From NCBI GenBank assembly GCA_016704345.1, contig JADJAH010000017.1, positions 149,845-213,844 of the forward strand: 64,000 nt of DNA. The letters are read 5' to 3'. A program made the translations under genes and the position numbers. This DNA comes from Ignavibacteria bacterium. GTDB taxonomy: Bacteria; Bacteroidota; Ignavibacteria; Tepidaquicellales; Tepidaquicellaceae. Every line of letters starts with the position of its first letter. Position 1 is the stretch's first letter. This document shows, in pieces, positions 25,059-34,494 of this stretch. The notes below the pieces were generated by a model. That model was not told the origin of the DNA. It did not search any database and was given only the letters and a program-made list of their open reading frames with translations.

Positions 25059-26068
25059 TGCTTTATAACAACCGTCACATTTATCTCAGATCACCTCTCA
25101 GAGTTAGCTTTGTAGGAGGCGGGACCGATCTTGAATCATTTTACCTTAGCGGCGAATCCGGTCATGTCGTTTCATCCACAGTGAATCTATACAACTATGT
25201 TTCCATAAAGGACATGTTCGATTCGAACGTGCGCGTACATCATGCCGAGATAGAAACCGAATCGATCACCAGCAGGATCAAACACAACTATGCCAGAACA
25301 GCGCTCGAGCATTTTGGATTGTTCAAAGGAGTTGAGGTAATTCTCACTTCCGATGTGATGACAACCGGCAGCGGACTTGGCGCTTCATCTGCCATGATGA
25401 GCGCACTTATAAAAGGCTGCAATTCTCTCCGTGATAAGAAATCAGGCTCACCTATGCAGCACGCAGAACTGACTTACAAGCTTGAGTCTGATGCAGGCAC
25501 GATCGGTGGCAGACAGGATCAGTATGCAACAGCATTCGGCGGATTCAACAGTATCACATTTGATAAGAACGGTGTGAAAGTCAGGAAGGTTAAGATATCC
25601 AAGGACAATCTGAAGCGTCTGGAAGACAGGATGTTTCTGGTCTTCACAAACATGGCGAGAGAAATAAAGATAATTCAAACACAGCTCGGCAGCAACCTGC
25701 TGGATGATAAGATGAAGAAATACTTCATGGGACTCAAAGAACTTTCTCATGAGTTTCTTGAATCAATCGAAGCAAAGGATCTTGATTTCAAACATGTCGG
25801 AGAACTTCTTCATGAGAGCTGGGCATTGAAGAAAGCAACAAACAATCATACAACAAATCCTTTCATAGATCAGCTTTATCAAACCCTGAGAAAGAAAGGC
25901 GTTACCGGCGGGAAGATACTTGGTGCAGGGGGCGGCGGATTTCTGCTTGCATTCGTAAAAGATCCGGCCGTTAAAGAAAAGATCAAGTATGAATTGTATC
26001 CAAACTTCATTGCTCTGGATGTTAAGTTCAGTTCAAAAGGGACTGAAGTGTTATGGAAAAATTTTTAG
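25058..26068 (+). CDS. hddA: GHMP-family sugar kinase (HddA-like)
   Basis: A 336-residue kinase. The N-terminus RSPLRVSFVGGGTDL, the ATP loop GSGLGASSA (104-112), GRQDQYATAFGG and the C-terminal GAGGGGF are those of D-glycero-D-manno-heptose 7-phosphate kinases and relatives. It would phosphorylate a heptose or hexose before nucleotide transfer. It overlaps the following nucleotidyltransferase by 16 bp, as expected for an HddA/HddC-like pair. No GmhA or GmhB homologue is in the window. Confidence 0.82.
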   Translation: MLYNNRHIYLRSPLRVSFVGGGTDLESFYLSGESGHVVSSTVNLYNYVSIKDMFDSNVRVHHAEIETESITSRIKHNYARTALEHFGLFKGVEVILTSDVMTTGSGLGASSAMMSALIKGCNSLRDKKSGSPMQHAELTYKLESDAGTIGGRQDQYATAFGGFNSITFDKNGVKVRKVKISKDNLKRLEDRMFLVFTNMAREIKIIQTQLGSNLLDDKMKKYFMGLKELSHEFLESIEAKDLDFKHVGELLHESWALKKATNNHTTNPFIDQLYQTLRKKGVTGGKILGAGGGGFLLAFVKDPAVKEKIKYELYPNFIALDVKFSSKGTEVLWKNF

Positions 26069-26712
26069 GAGTACTTTTTTGCGGAGGCAAAGGAACCCGT
26101 CTCGGCAACATATCGGAATTTGTATCTAAGCCTATGGTACCAATCTACGACAAACCTGTATTCATGTTCGGTCTCGAACTGTTGCAGCAATCAAAACTCA
26201 TCAGCAACATTCTGATCCTCTCAAACAAAGAAAACGACAGTGTCCTTAAAAAGACGGGATATACTACATTGATACAGGATGATAAGAAAGTGAGAGACAT
26301 GTACTCGGGATGGCAATTCATAAAACAGCAGACTAATACTGATGCAAACGGCGTATTGGTTCCTTCGGATAATATCAGCAACATAAATGTAGATACACTG
26401 ATAGAAAAATTTATAAGCCGGAAGTCGGAATTTCTTTTTTCTATCAGCAGAAAGATCAGCGCCGACAAACTCAAGCAAATGGGTAATTATGATCCGGAAA
26501 GAAAATCATTTGTTTACAAGCCCAAAGCACCGCTACAATATGGAGTATTGGCGCCTTTCATCGTAAGAAATTCACTCAAGATAGTTAGCGACAAGAAGCT
26601 CTTTGAGAATTCAAAGTCGCACCATGTGATTTACAACGGCATGTGGAAAGATATCGGAGACATTGAAAGCCTTGCCGATGCAGTTGCCTGGCGCAGAAGA
26701 CAATTGAGATGA
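26053..26712 (+). CDS. hddC: Sugar-1-phosphate nucleotidyltransferase (HddC-like)
   Basis: A 219-residue nucleotidyltransferase with GGKGTRLG at 11-18, a metal-binding Asp in VLVPSDN and the terminal MWKDIGDIE motif. It likely transfers GMP (or another NMP) to the sugar phosphate from the overlapping HddA-like kinase. The nucleotide cannot be read from sequence alone. ATG start inside the kinase gene. Confidence 0.75.
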   Translation: MEKFLGVLFCGGKGTRLGNISEFVSKPMVPIYDKPVFMFGLELLQQSKLISNILILSNKENDSVLKKTGYTTLIQDDKKVRDMYSGWQFIKQQTNTDANGVLVPSDNISNINVDTLIEKFISRKSEFLFSISRKISADKLKQMGNYDPERKSFVYKPKAPLQYGVLAPFIVRNSLKIVSDKKLFENSKSHHVIYNGMWKDIGDIESLADAVAWRRRQLR

Positions 26713-26715
26713 CGT

Positions 26716-27999
26716 TTGAGACTAATCATTAATTTCATTTCAAAGATCGGGGTTGATTCGTTTTCCAGATTGATCGGATTTATCACGTTGCCTTTCATCA
26801 CAAGAACTTTAGGACCAGAGGGATATGGTGCATACTCTTATCTGTTTGTCATAGTTTCTTACTACGGATTTTTCATAGACTTCGGCTATCTCAATTACGG
26901 CACCAATAAACTCTGCGAAAAAGAAGATAGCGGGAATGTCATAGGAAGAATTTTGTCACTCCAAATACTGACTGCAATTATTTCATACGCGGTCATAGTT
27001 CTTTCAGGATTAATATTTCTGGACAAAGACAAATTTCTGCAAATACTTCTCTTCTCACTCATCTTCATTCCGCAGATCATCGCGATAAAATATTTTTATC
27101 TTGCTGCAAACAAGCTCTATTACAACTCTCTGGCAGAGCTGTCGGGTCAGGTCATCTATGCGGTATTGGTGTTCACTTTTTATTCAATGAAACCTGAGAT
27201 CAATATCCTGATATTGATCGCCGTCATACAGGCATTCGTAATCGGATTGGTATTGTTCATTCCCTATATCAGAAAGAACAAAGTTAAACTCAATCTAAGT
27301 CTAAGAGATAATCTTAATACATTGAAGGAAGCATATAAGTTAGGACTTTCATCAAAAGCAGAGGGTATCACTTCTTCATTCATAATTCTCATCACAGGTA
27401 TGCTTCTGACAGAACAAGCCGTCGGACTTTACAACGCTTCATTCAAAATCTACCTGATATTGCTTACTATTATTCAGGGACTGAGTTACGCTATGATGCC
27501 ATTGCTTCTGAAAAATGTTAAGCAGACGAATAGCGACAATGCCGGTAAGCTCAGTGTTATCTTCTATTCATTCATTACAGCGGGTTTCGTTCTCTCAGTA
27601 ATGACATTTATCTTTTCAGACAAGATCATTCACTTCATGTTCGGGAATGATTATGCCGACTCTATTGCCATTCTCAGATGGTTTTCAGTAACACTTTTTC
27701 TGTGGCCGTTTGTGATGTTTACAGGTTTGCTGCTTCTTGCTCTAAATGAATTTGGAAAGCTCTTGATCTTATCTCTGGTTTCAATGATCACATCTATACT
27801 ATTTTCACTGTTGCTCATAAACGTCTACGGCTTGATTGGTTCAGCAATGGTGCTTCCGGGAGTAGCAATCATCTCGACCGTTACGGGAATAATTTCGCTA
27901 AGACAATGTGCTGATGGTGGAAATCTGAAATTCACAAATTTCATTTCACCGCTGAATCTCTATAACGGAATCAAGGATATCTATTTAAGAGTGCGGTGA
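26716..27999 (+). CDS. wzx: Oligosaccharide flippase (Wzx-like)
   Basis: A 427-residue integral membrane protein with about twelve hydrophobic segments. The family N-terminus SRLIGFITLPFITRTLGPEGYGAYSY is split between helix 1 and a loop. It would flip an undecaprenyl-PP oligosaccharide to the periplasm for the Wzy polymerase. The start is TTG 3 bp after the nucleotidyltransferase. A second flippase is at 40754. Confidence 0.9.
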   Translation: MRLIINFISKIGVDSFSRLIGFITLPFITRTLGPEGYGAYSYLFVIVSYYGFFIDFGYLNYGTNKLCEKEDSGNVIGRILSLQILTAIISYAVIVLSGLIFLDKDKFLQILLFSLIFIPQIIAIKYFYLAANKLYYNSLAELSGQVIYAVLVFTFYSMKPEINILILIAVIQAFVIGLVLFIPYIRKNKVKLNLSLRDNLNTLKEAYKLGLSSKAEGITSSFIILITGMLLTEQAVGLYNASFKIYLILLTIIQGLSYAMMPLLLKNVKQTNSDNAGKLSVIFYSFITAGFVLSVMTFIFSDKIIHFMFGNDYADSIAILRWFSVTLFLWPFVMFTGLLLLALNEFGKLLILSLVSMITSILFSLLLINVYGLIGSAMVLPGVAIISTVTGIISLRQCADGGNLKFTNFISPLNLYNGIKDIYLRVR

Positions 28000-28420
28000 T
28001 GAGTAGTGGAGCTGCGTTTCGAATAGAATGCATATTCAGTTATGTTTGCTCTTGTTACAAAGAGTAAACTGGAGGAATCACGGAGTTCAACTGAGTAAAT
28101 AAATGAATCTCAATTTCATTTTATGATACAGCGGTTCTATCTCCATTATTTCCGATTTGAAAGACCTCTATCAACGTGAATAGTCAAATAATTGTTATCT
28201 ACTTGTTTTCTCTGGGTACCTCTGTGAAATCTCTGTGGAGCTCAGTGTGAAACAGTTAGATAAAATAAGCAAAGTCTTTACTTTGGTTCTGGTTGATTCG
28301 GCAACAGCGATTTTGAAATCTACATACTTAAAGATTCTTTGTAAGTAGTGGAAGCTTCGGCTTTTAACTTTTTTGCTGACCTTTAATTCAATATTTTCAA
28401 ATCCAATAATTCTTAAGCAT
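28000..28420. repeat. Non-coding gap with degenerate CTCTGTG-type repeats in inverted orientation
   Basis: No credible gene. At 28210-28253 four degenerate units of about 10 bases follow each other (CTCTGGGTAC, CTCTGTGAAAT, CTCTGTGGAG, CTCAGTGTGA). A shorter copy in the opposite direction is at 28079-28095 (CACGGAGTTCAACTGAG). Similar CTCTGTG/CACAGAG tracts occur as dispersed intergenic repeats in many bacteria; their nature is unclear. The pair brackets about 110 bp and could be a remnant of a non-autonomous element. Confidence 0.4.
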
Positions 28421-28963
28421 TTGATAACATTCAAAGACATAGGCTTCAGGTCTGTAGAGAGAAGTGATGTTGATCTGATAAGAGATGAGCACAACCGCGA
28501 ACCAATATTGTTGATGCTGCGGGATCCAAGCATTGTCAATGAGACAATGCAGAACAAATGGTTCGAGAGTATAACTGCAAGCAAAAACAATACGGTGTTC
28601 ATAATTTTTCATAAAGATCCCGCAAAGGCGATTGGTGTGTGGAAGCTTCAGGGATTGGATGATGTTAACCGGTGTACAGAATTGGGTATGGATATTTTTT
28701 CGGGATTCCGCGGAAAAGGATTCGGGCTGAAATCATTCCACATGATCTTTAAATACTTGTTCGAAAGCCTGAACATTCACACTGTTTACGCAAAGGTTGG
28801 AGAATACAATGAAGTGAGCCTTGCCGCAGCGCAGAAAGCCGGATTCAGAATAAATGGAAAGATTCGCGAATCATTGTTTAGAAAGGGCAGGTATTGGGAT
28901 AACATTGTTCTTGATATTACTTTGGACGATTACAAGATTCTTGCAAAGAAACATAAATTATAA
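28421..28963 (+). CDS. GNAT-family N-acetyltransferase (RimL-like)
   Basis: 180 residues from a TTG at 28421, chosen because GNAT proteins usually begin just before ITFKDIGFRSVERSD; a TTG at 28373 would add 16 residues without family features. The acetyl-CoA loop FRGKGFG is present, followed by NEVSLAAAQKAGF. It may acetylate an amino sugar from one of the aminotransferases. It sits between Wzx and Wzy, after a 421 bp gap. Confidence 0.82.
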   Translation: MITFKDIGFRSVERSDVDLIRDEHNREPILLMLRDPSIVNETMQNKWFESITASKNNTVFIIFHKDPAKAIGVWKLQGLDDVNRCTELGMDIFSGFRGKGFGLKSFHMIFKYLFESLNIHTVYAKVGEYNEVSLAAAQKAGFRINGKIRESLFRKGRYWDNIVLDITLDDYKILAKKHKL

Positions 28964-28972
28964 TTCACCGGG

Positions 28973-30304
28973 ATGTTCCTCTTTTATTTCGTTGTAATTG
29001 CAATACTCGTTCTGTTGCTGTATGATTACAGATCAGGAATAATTACATCTTTGATGGTGATCACCAATTTTGGGGAATTTGTTTATGTGAATCCTAATCT
29101 TGAGATAGGAGATTTTGGAGGTATTGGAACAATATACTTTATGGATCTTTTCTGGATCGCATTGCTGATTTCGATCTTTATTCGTCGTGACCGGTTTCAA
29201 CTGCTAAACTACAAGGCTTCGATTGTCTTCCTTGTTTCCCTGTTTGTTGTAGCACTCATCATTCCTTTCCTGATCTCATCCTTTTCGGCAAAAGATATGA
29301 TAAGTGTGATCAGACCGTTGGGTAATTTTTTGTTCCTTCCATATCTTGTTTTTACAATCACAGGAATAAAAGAACTCAATTTCTTTGAGAAAGTAATAAC
29401 AACTATGGTGTTTGCATTCCTTGCAATTCAGGTTTATGAGTATGTATTGCAAAAAAGAATTCCCATCCGTTTTTTCGACGAGTACAGCTTGTTCTATGGT
29501 GAAGATCCGTTTGCTGTGGAGTTTGGCGGAATTAAGACCGGCTATATCTGGTCAAGAATAGGTTACCTATTGCCATTCAATTTATTCTTCGGCGCATATT
29601 ATTATTTTACAGACAAGAGAAATTATGGAATGATCCTTATCGGAGCTTACATGCTTTCTATTATGATCACTCTTAGCCGGATCTGGATAATCGGATTTGT
29701 ATTTTTTCTGATTATTATCACCATAGTTCTGATGCTCAGAAGAAAACAACTCGACAATGTATCCTTTAAATTGTTTTTGATGCTGGGTTCTTTTGCTCTC
29801 ATTACACTTATATTGCTCTTCAGCTCTGCATCATTCGGCAAGATACTTGACATATTTCTGTTGAGAATTAATTCAATAAATGATCTTGCCGATAAAACAG
29901 ATTCATCATTTCTCGGAAGAGAATATATTCTGTTACGAATGATAAGCGTGTGGTTTGAATACCCCGTTTTTGGCGCGGGCTTTTCCGGAATTTCCCGAAA
30001 GCTTGTCACCAATGATCTGGGGATTCCTAACTTAGTCACAATTTTCGGGGGTGCAGGCATATTGATGCTTGGAATGTTTTTCAAGCAATATTATGGCAAC
30101 ATAAAGCCATTCATAGCTAACAACTTCATATTGTTTACTTGCCTGCTTACAGTAATGATGATGATTACTTTCATGAGCATATTCAGCATCGACATGTTTT
30201 ACTACAATGCAATCGGCGCAATGCTATTTGCTTTCGGCAACATAATGCTAAACATTGCAAAACAAGACGCACAGGATGACCAAACATACAGAGAAGCAGC
30301 ATGA
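28973..30304 (+). CDS. wzy: O-antigen polymerase/ligase-like membrane protein (Wzy)
   Basis: A 443-residue protein with ten or more membrane segments and a large periplasmic loop (about 155-210). In the C-terminal half it has WFEYPVFGAGFSG, a form of the PxxGxG motif of the O-antigen ligase/Wzy superfamily. As the only such protein in the window it is the candidate polymerase for the Wzx/Wzc route. ATG start 9 bp after the acetyltransferase. Confidence 0.78.
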   Translation: MFLFYFVVIAILVLLLYDYRSGIITSLMVITNFGEFVYVNPNLEIGDFGGIGTIYFMDLFWIALLISIFIRRDRFQLLNYKASIVFLVSLFVVALIIPFLISSFSAKDMISVIRPLGNFLFLPYLVFTITGIKELNFFEKVITTMVFAFLAIQVYEYVLQKRIPIRFFDEYSLFYGEDPFAVEFGGIKTGYIWSRIGYLLPFNLFFGAYYYFTDKRNYGMILIGAYMLSIMITLSRIWIIGFVFFLIIITIVLMLRRKQLDNVSFKLFLMLGSFALITLILLFSSASFGKILDIFLLRINSINDLADKTDSSFLGREYILLRMISVWFEYPVFGAGFSGISRKLVTNDLGIPNLVTIFGGAGILMLGMFFKQYYGNIKPFIANNFILFTCLLTVMMMITFMSIFSIDMFYYNAIGAMLFAFGNIMLNIAKQDAQDDQTYREAA

Positions 30305-31346
30305 ACTTACATGGGTTCTCGGCGAGCAACAGCTGGGTCCTCTCGAGAAATATTTTGCTTCAGCTCTTGAAATCAACGGGCACAATGTGCGGTTTCATAA
30401 CATACACGATCTATACCCAAACTCCTGGAGAAGATTAAGTTCTTATTCTCACAGACTTCCAAGAAAGTATGACAATGCTTTGTCATTAAAATACATCTCT
30501 GTTGTTAATCAGTCGGTCTTAGAAAAATTCAAAGCCGAAAAACCTTCGCTCATTTTCATATACAACGATTGTCTGATCACACCTGAAACAATCGACCACT
30601 TCAAAAAGAATGATGCAAGGATCATTACATTTCTTGGAGATGACCCAAATTATATTCAGGCAGGCAAGAAGACCTTCCTCCTGACCACACTTAACAGTGA
30701 TGCAGTGATAGTTCCCGATACAGGCTGGATACCGGGATTGAAGATGCTTGGGATAAAGAAACTGATCTTCTCCCCTATCGGCACTGACCCCGGGATCTTT
30801 CATCCGGTGCAGCCAAGTGAAACTGACCTGCGTGACTTTTCATCTGATGTTCTGTTTGTTGGAACAGGATATTATCTCAATGCCTGGGGAATAAAAAGAG
30901 CGCAAATGCTTAGCGCTTTATCTGACTTAAATTTCAAATTGTTTGGTGACAAACAGTGGTTAGAACTGCTTCCCTATTTTCCTGAATTGAAAAGAAATTT
31001 TGTTAATCGCACACTTACCGCAGGTGAAGTGAACCGCGCATGCTGTTGTTCAAAGATCTATCCTGTAGTTGTTAACTCGGGAGTGATCAACGGCGTGTCC
31101 ACCAGAATTTTTGACTCCATTGCATCAGGAATATTTGTACTGGCAGAATACAAGAGCGATCTTGATCTGCTGTTTCCGGACGGTGAGATTGAAACCTTCA
31201 ATGACAGGGATGAACTCAGGAAGAAAGCAAAATATTTTCTGACTAATGAAAATGAAATGAAGGAAAGAACATCTAAAGCCCGCGAGATAATTCTTAAAAA
31301 GTACACGCTGGATAAACTTGTCGGAGATATACTTGAGCAGATCTGA
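30276..31346 (+). CDS. CgeB/GT4-like glycosyltransferase
   Basis: About 356 residues from ATG 30276, which overlaps the end of wzy by 29 bp; a TTG 21 bp upstream is a weaker start. The central FLGDDPNYI and VLFVGTGYY strands, and the C-terminal GVINGVSTRIFDSIASG, fit CgeB-type GT-B enzymes. The donor and acceptor are not known. Confidence 0.75.
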   Translation: MTKHTEKQHELTWVLGEQQLGPLEKYFASALEINGHNVRFHNIHDLYPNSWRRLSSYSHRLPRKYDNALSLKYISVVNQSVLEKFKAEKPSLIFIYNDCLITPETIDHFKKNDARIITFLGDDPNYIQAGKKTFLLTTLNSDAVIVPDTGWIPGLKMLGIKKLIFSPIGTDPGIFHPVQPSETDLRDFSSDVLFVGTGYYLNAWGIKRAQMLSALSDLNFKLFGDKQWLELLPYFPELKRNFVNRTLTAGEVNRACCCSKIYPVVVNSGVINGVSTRIFDSIASGIFVLAEYKSDLDLLFPDGEIETFNDRDELRKKAKYFLTNENEMKERTSKAREIILKKYTLDKLVGDILEQI

Positions 31347-31400
31347 TTCACTCATCCCGGTATTCGTGATCCGTCAATTGATCTCACGGAGGCATTCATA

Positions 31401-32621
31401 TTGAGAGTACTTCAGATTTCGGAATGCTTTCCGACGAAATACAAACCACAGACAGGTGAATTTATTCTGAAACATGTATCTGCATTGTCCAAACTATGTG
31501 AAGTGAAATTGATCGCGCCTTTAAGATTTATTCCACCTCGTGAAGCACTGTTGGCAGGTTATTCAGGTGTGAGGAAATGGCTGAGTCAAATCAATGAGAC
31601 AGAAGGTATGTCAGATGGACAATTATCCGTGGAGTATATGAATTACATTTCATTGCCGAGACCGATCTTTGAGGCAATTGATGAAAAACTAATAAATACA
31701 CTTTTCCGTAAAAAATTGTTTGACCTGATAAAAGCATTCTCGCCGGATATCTTGTATTGTCACTGGTTAAGGCCATGGGCAGGAATTGCCGCATCAATTT
31801 CAAAAGAACTCGGCATACCGTTTGTCATTGATCACCATGAAGACCTTCCTACTATGAAGATACTTTTTCCAAATGATTACAGTAATTTTCTGAATACATT
31901 CTTGCTGGCTGACATGATCATTTTACATAGCAATGAGAACAGGACTGATCTTCAAAATGAAATTGCCTCACTGAATAACATAGAGCTTATTTATCTGGGC
32001 CAGAGCTTTGAGATCTTTGAAAATGATAAAGAATTCTCGAATGATAATATAAAACTGATCTGCGTCAGCCACTTGCATGAGCCAAGAAAAAATATTGATG
32101 TTTTGCTGAAAGCTCTTGCATTGCTTTCAGATAAATTGAAATTCAGCATGAGAATAATTGGTGATGGTCCTCTAAAGAGTGATTACGAAAAGCTTTGTCT
32201 CACACTCAATCTCTCCGGCGTAGTAACATTTGAAGGATCACTTCCCCAGGATAAGATAAAGCAATTGCTTGATGACTCGGACATGTTTATTCTGCCGAGT
32301 TTCCCTGAGGCATTTGGAATTGTATTTGCCGAAGCGCTTGCCCGCGGCGTTCCGGTAGTTACATGCAAAGGAAACGGAGGCGGAGAGGAACTTCGACTTC
32401 TCGGCTATCCGTCGGTTCTTGCCGAGCCTTTGTCTGCAGATGATCTGTCTAAGAAAATCCTGGCACTCGCAAATAATATTGAAGCAAAGAATGAGATGTC
32501 ATATAAAGGTAGAAAGATCGCAAGAGAAAACTTTACGTGGGAAAGAAACGCTTTACAAACTTTTGATATGATGACCGAGCTTCTTAATCAATTTCACAAC
32601 CGGGGCAATGTGCGGAATTAA
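31401..32621 (+). CDS. GT4-family glycosyltransferase
   Basis: A 406-residue GT-B enzyme. The N-terminal domain begins with RVLQISECFPTKYKPQTGEF. The C-terminal donor domain has RIIGDGPL and the E-x7-E motif (PEAFGIVFAEALARG). The TTG start has the best ribosome site in the window, GGAGG nine bases upstream. It overlaps asnB by 14 bp. Confidence 0.9.
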   Translation: MRVLQISECFPTKYKPQTGEFILKHVSALSKLCEVKLIAPLRFIPPREALLAGYSGVRKWLSQINETEGMSDGQLSVEYMNYISLPRPIFEAIDEKLINTLFRKKLFDLIKAFSPDILYCHWLRPWAGIAASISKELGIPFVIDHHEDLPTMKILFPNDYSNFLNTFLLADMIILHSNENRTDLQNEIASLNNIELIYLGQSFEIFENDKEFSNDNIKLICVSHLHEPRKNIDVLLKALALLSDKLKFSMRIIGDGPLKSDYEKLCLTLNLSGVVTFEGSLPQDKIKQLLDDSDMFILPSFPEAFGIVFAEALARGVPVVTCKGNGGGEELRLLGYPSVLAEPLSADDLSKKILALANNIEAKNEMSYKGRKIARENFTWERNALQTFDMMTELLNQFHNRGNVRN

Positions 32622-34494
32622 CGGAATCCTTTATTCCAGCGGATTCAACTCCGGCAAAGAAGACGAATTTCATTTTGGCAATATTCGGAAAATGAATGAA
32701 GCTATTGCTCATCGCGGCCCCGATGGTGAAGGAATTTTCATTGATTACCCTGTATGTCTCGGCCACAGAAGACTCAGCATTATCGATCTTTCGGAAAACG
32801 GAAATCAGCCAATGTTCAATGAAGACAAATCGATTGTGCTGGTTTACAACGGAGAGATATACAACTACAAGGAACTCATTCCCGAACTCATAAGCAAAGG
32901 CCATCAATTCAACAGCAAATGTGATGCTGAAGTTGTGATCCATGCATACGAGGAATACGGAGAAGATTGTGTAAAGATGTTTAACGGCATGTGGGCGTTT
33001 GTGATATTCGATAAAAGAAAAAGAAAACTCTTTGCATCAAGGGACAGATTTGGAGTAAAGCCATTTTATTATTTCAAAGACAAAGAGCAATTCATCTTCT
33101 CAAGTGAGATCAAAGCAATTCTTGAAGTCACAGGCAATAAGAATGCCGAACATTGCAAAGTATTCAACTATCTTGCTTACGGATACAGAACAAACGACGG
33201 CAAGACTTTCTTTCAAAATATAAGCGAACTTCTTCCCGCACATAATCTAATAATAGAAAATAATACTCTCAGAATTATACGATATTGGGATTTTCCTGTC
33301 AACAAATTCACCGGCAACAACATCAAGGATGTATTGCGCGAGTTGATCTTTGATTCGATTAGATTGAGGTTCAGAAGCGACGTGCCGGTTTCTATCTTGC
33401 TGAGTGGTGGAATTGATTCAGGTATTATTGCCGCTGTAACGAATGAGATGATAGAGAAGGAGAAGATTCAAAGCACTTCTGTCAGTTCTTACTCGGCTGT
33501 GTTTCCGGGATTCCGATATGATGAGTCGGATCAAATAAAAGAGATACTCTCAAGTTGTCCTCACATAGACGGAAACTTTGTAACTCCGTCTTCGGATAAT
33601 CTGGCGGAGCAACTTCCCTCTTTTGTTTTCGGAATGGGTGAACCCGTTTTCAGCTCCACAAGCTTTGCGCATTTTGTGATAATGCAGGAAATAAAAAAGC
33701 GAAGAGTAAAGGTTGTGCTTAACGGACAGGGCTCAGATGAAGCCTGGTGCGGATATGGCAAATATGTGATAGGATACTTACTGCTGGACCTGTTGATGTC
33801 AAAGCCGGGGAAGTTTTTTAGCCAGTTCAATTCCGCTTCGCAGAAGCTTGGGCTTTCCACAACTTATATCGCCGGCCAGTTTCTAAAGGCAATGTTACCG
33901 AGAAGAAAAGCTTCGTACTTTAGATCAAAATATTCAGAGAAGATCTTCGGTTGTCTCAGCAAAGATTTTGTAAATCAGAATTACGATTGTTTTCAAAATC
34001 CCGTGATCAAAAGGACATCCGCAATCAATCTCGATACATACATGAAGTATAACATAAAGTATCAGGGATTCAATCAGATACTGCATTATGAAGATCATTC
34101 TTCAATGCAAAGCTCAATAGAGATGCGCTCACCGTTTATAGATTATCGACTGATGGAACTTGCGTTTTCAATTCCTACTGATAACAAAATTTCGGACGGA
34201 ATATCAAAGAAGATTTTGCGGGAGACTTTTGCCGGCATGCTTCCGGAAAGAATTTTAAACAACAACCGGAAGATCGGATTTGTCACGCCATTTGACGAGT
34301 GGACGAAAGAGCCTGCAATGTCAGGACTCTTAAAAGACACACTAAATTCAAACGCACTCTTTAGAAGGAATATTTATCAAAGTGGAAAGATCAAAGGCAT
34401 GTTATCGTCAGCAAATTCAAACAGTAATTTTCCTCTCTGGCGAATACTTAATCTTGAGCTGTGGATCAGGGCATACGGAATAACGAATCTTTGA
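32608..34494 (+). CDS. asnB: Asparagine synthase (glutamine-hydrolysing)-like amidotransferase
   Basis: A 628-residue AsnB-type enzyme. The glutaminase domain starts MCGINGI with nucleophile Cys2 and has AHRGPDG and YNGEIYNY. The synthetase domain has the PP-loop SGGIDS at 266-271. Within polysaccharide clusters such proteins (WbpS, VioM-like) convert sugar uronic acids to uronamides instead of making asparagine. With a UDP-GlcNAc3NAcA block in the same locus, uronamide formation is the favoured role here. That is inference. Confidence 0.9.
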   Translation: MCGINGILYSSGFNSGKEDEFHFGNIRKMNEAIAHRGPDGEGIFIDYPVCLGHRRLSIIDLSENGNQPMFNEDKSIVLVYNGEIYNYKELIPELISKGHQFNSKCDAEVVIHAYEEYGEDCVKMFNGMWAFVIFDKRKRKLFASRDRFGVKPFYYFKDKEQFIFSSEIKAILEVTGNKNAEHCKVFNYLAYGYRTNDGKTFFQNISELLPAHNLIIENNTLRIIRYWDFPVNKFTGNNIKDVLRELIFDSIRLRFRSDVPVSILLSGGIDSGIIAAVTNEMIEKEKIQSTSVSSYSAVFPGFRYDESDQIKEILSSCPHIDGNFVTPSSDNLAEQLPSFVFGMGEPVFSSTSFAHFVIMQEIKKRRVKVVLNGQGSDEAWCGYGKYVIGYLLLDLLMSKPGKFFSQFNSASQKLGLSTTYIAGQFLKAMLPRRKASYFRSKYSEKIFGCLSKDFVNQNYDCFQNPVIKRTSAINLDTYMKYNIKYQGFNQILHYEDHSSMQSSIEMRSPFIDYRLMELAFSIPTDNKISDGISKKILRETFAGMLPERILNNNRKIGFVTPFDEWTKEPAMSGLLKDTLNSNALFRRNIYQSGKIKGMLSSANSNSNFPLWRILNLELWIRAYGITNL

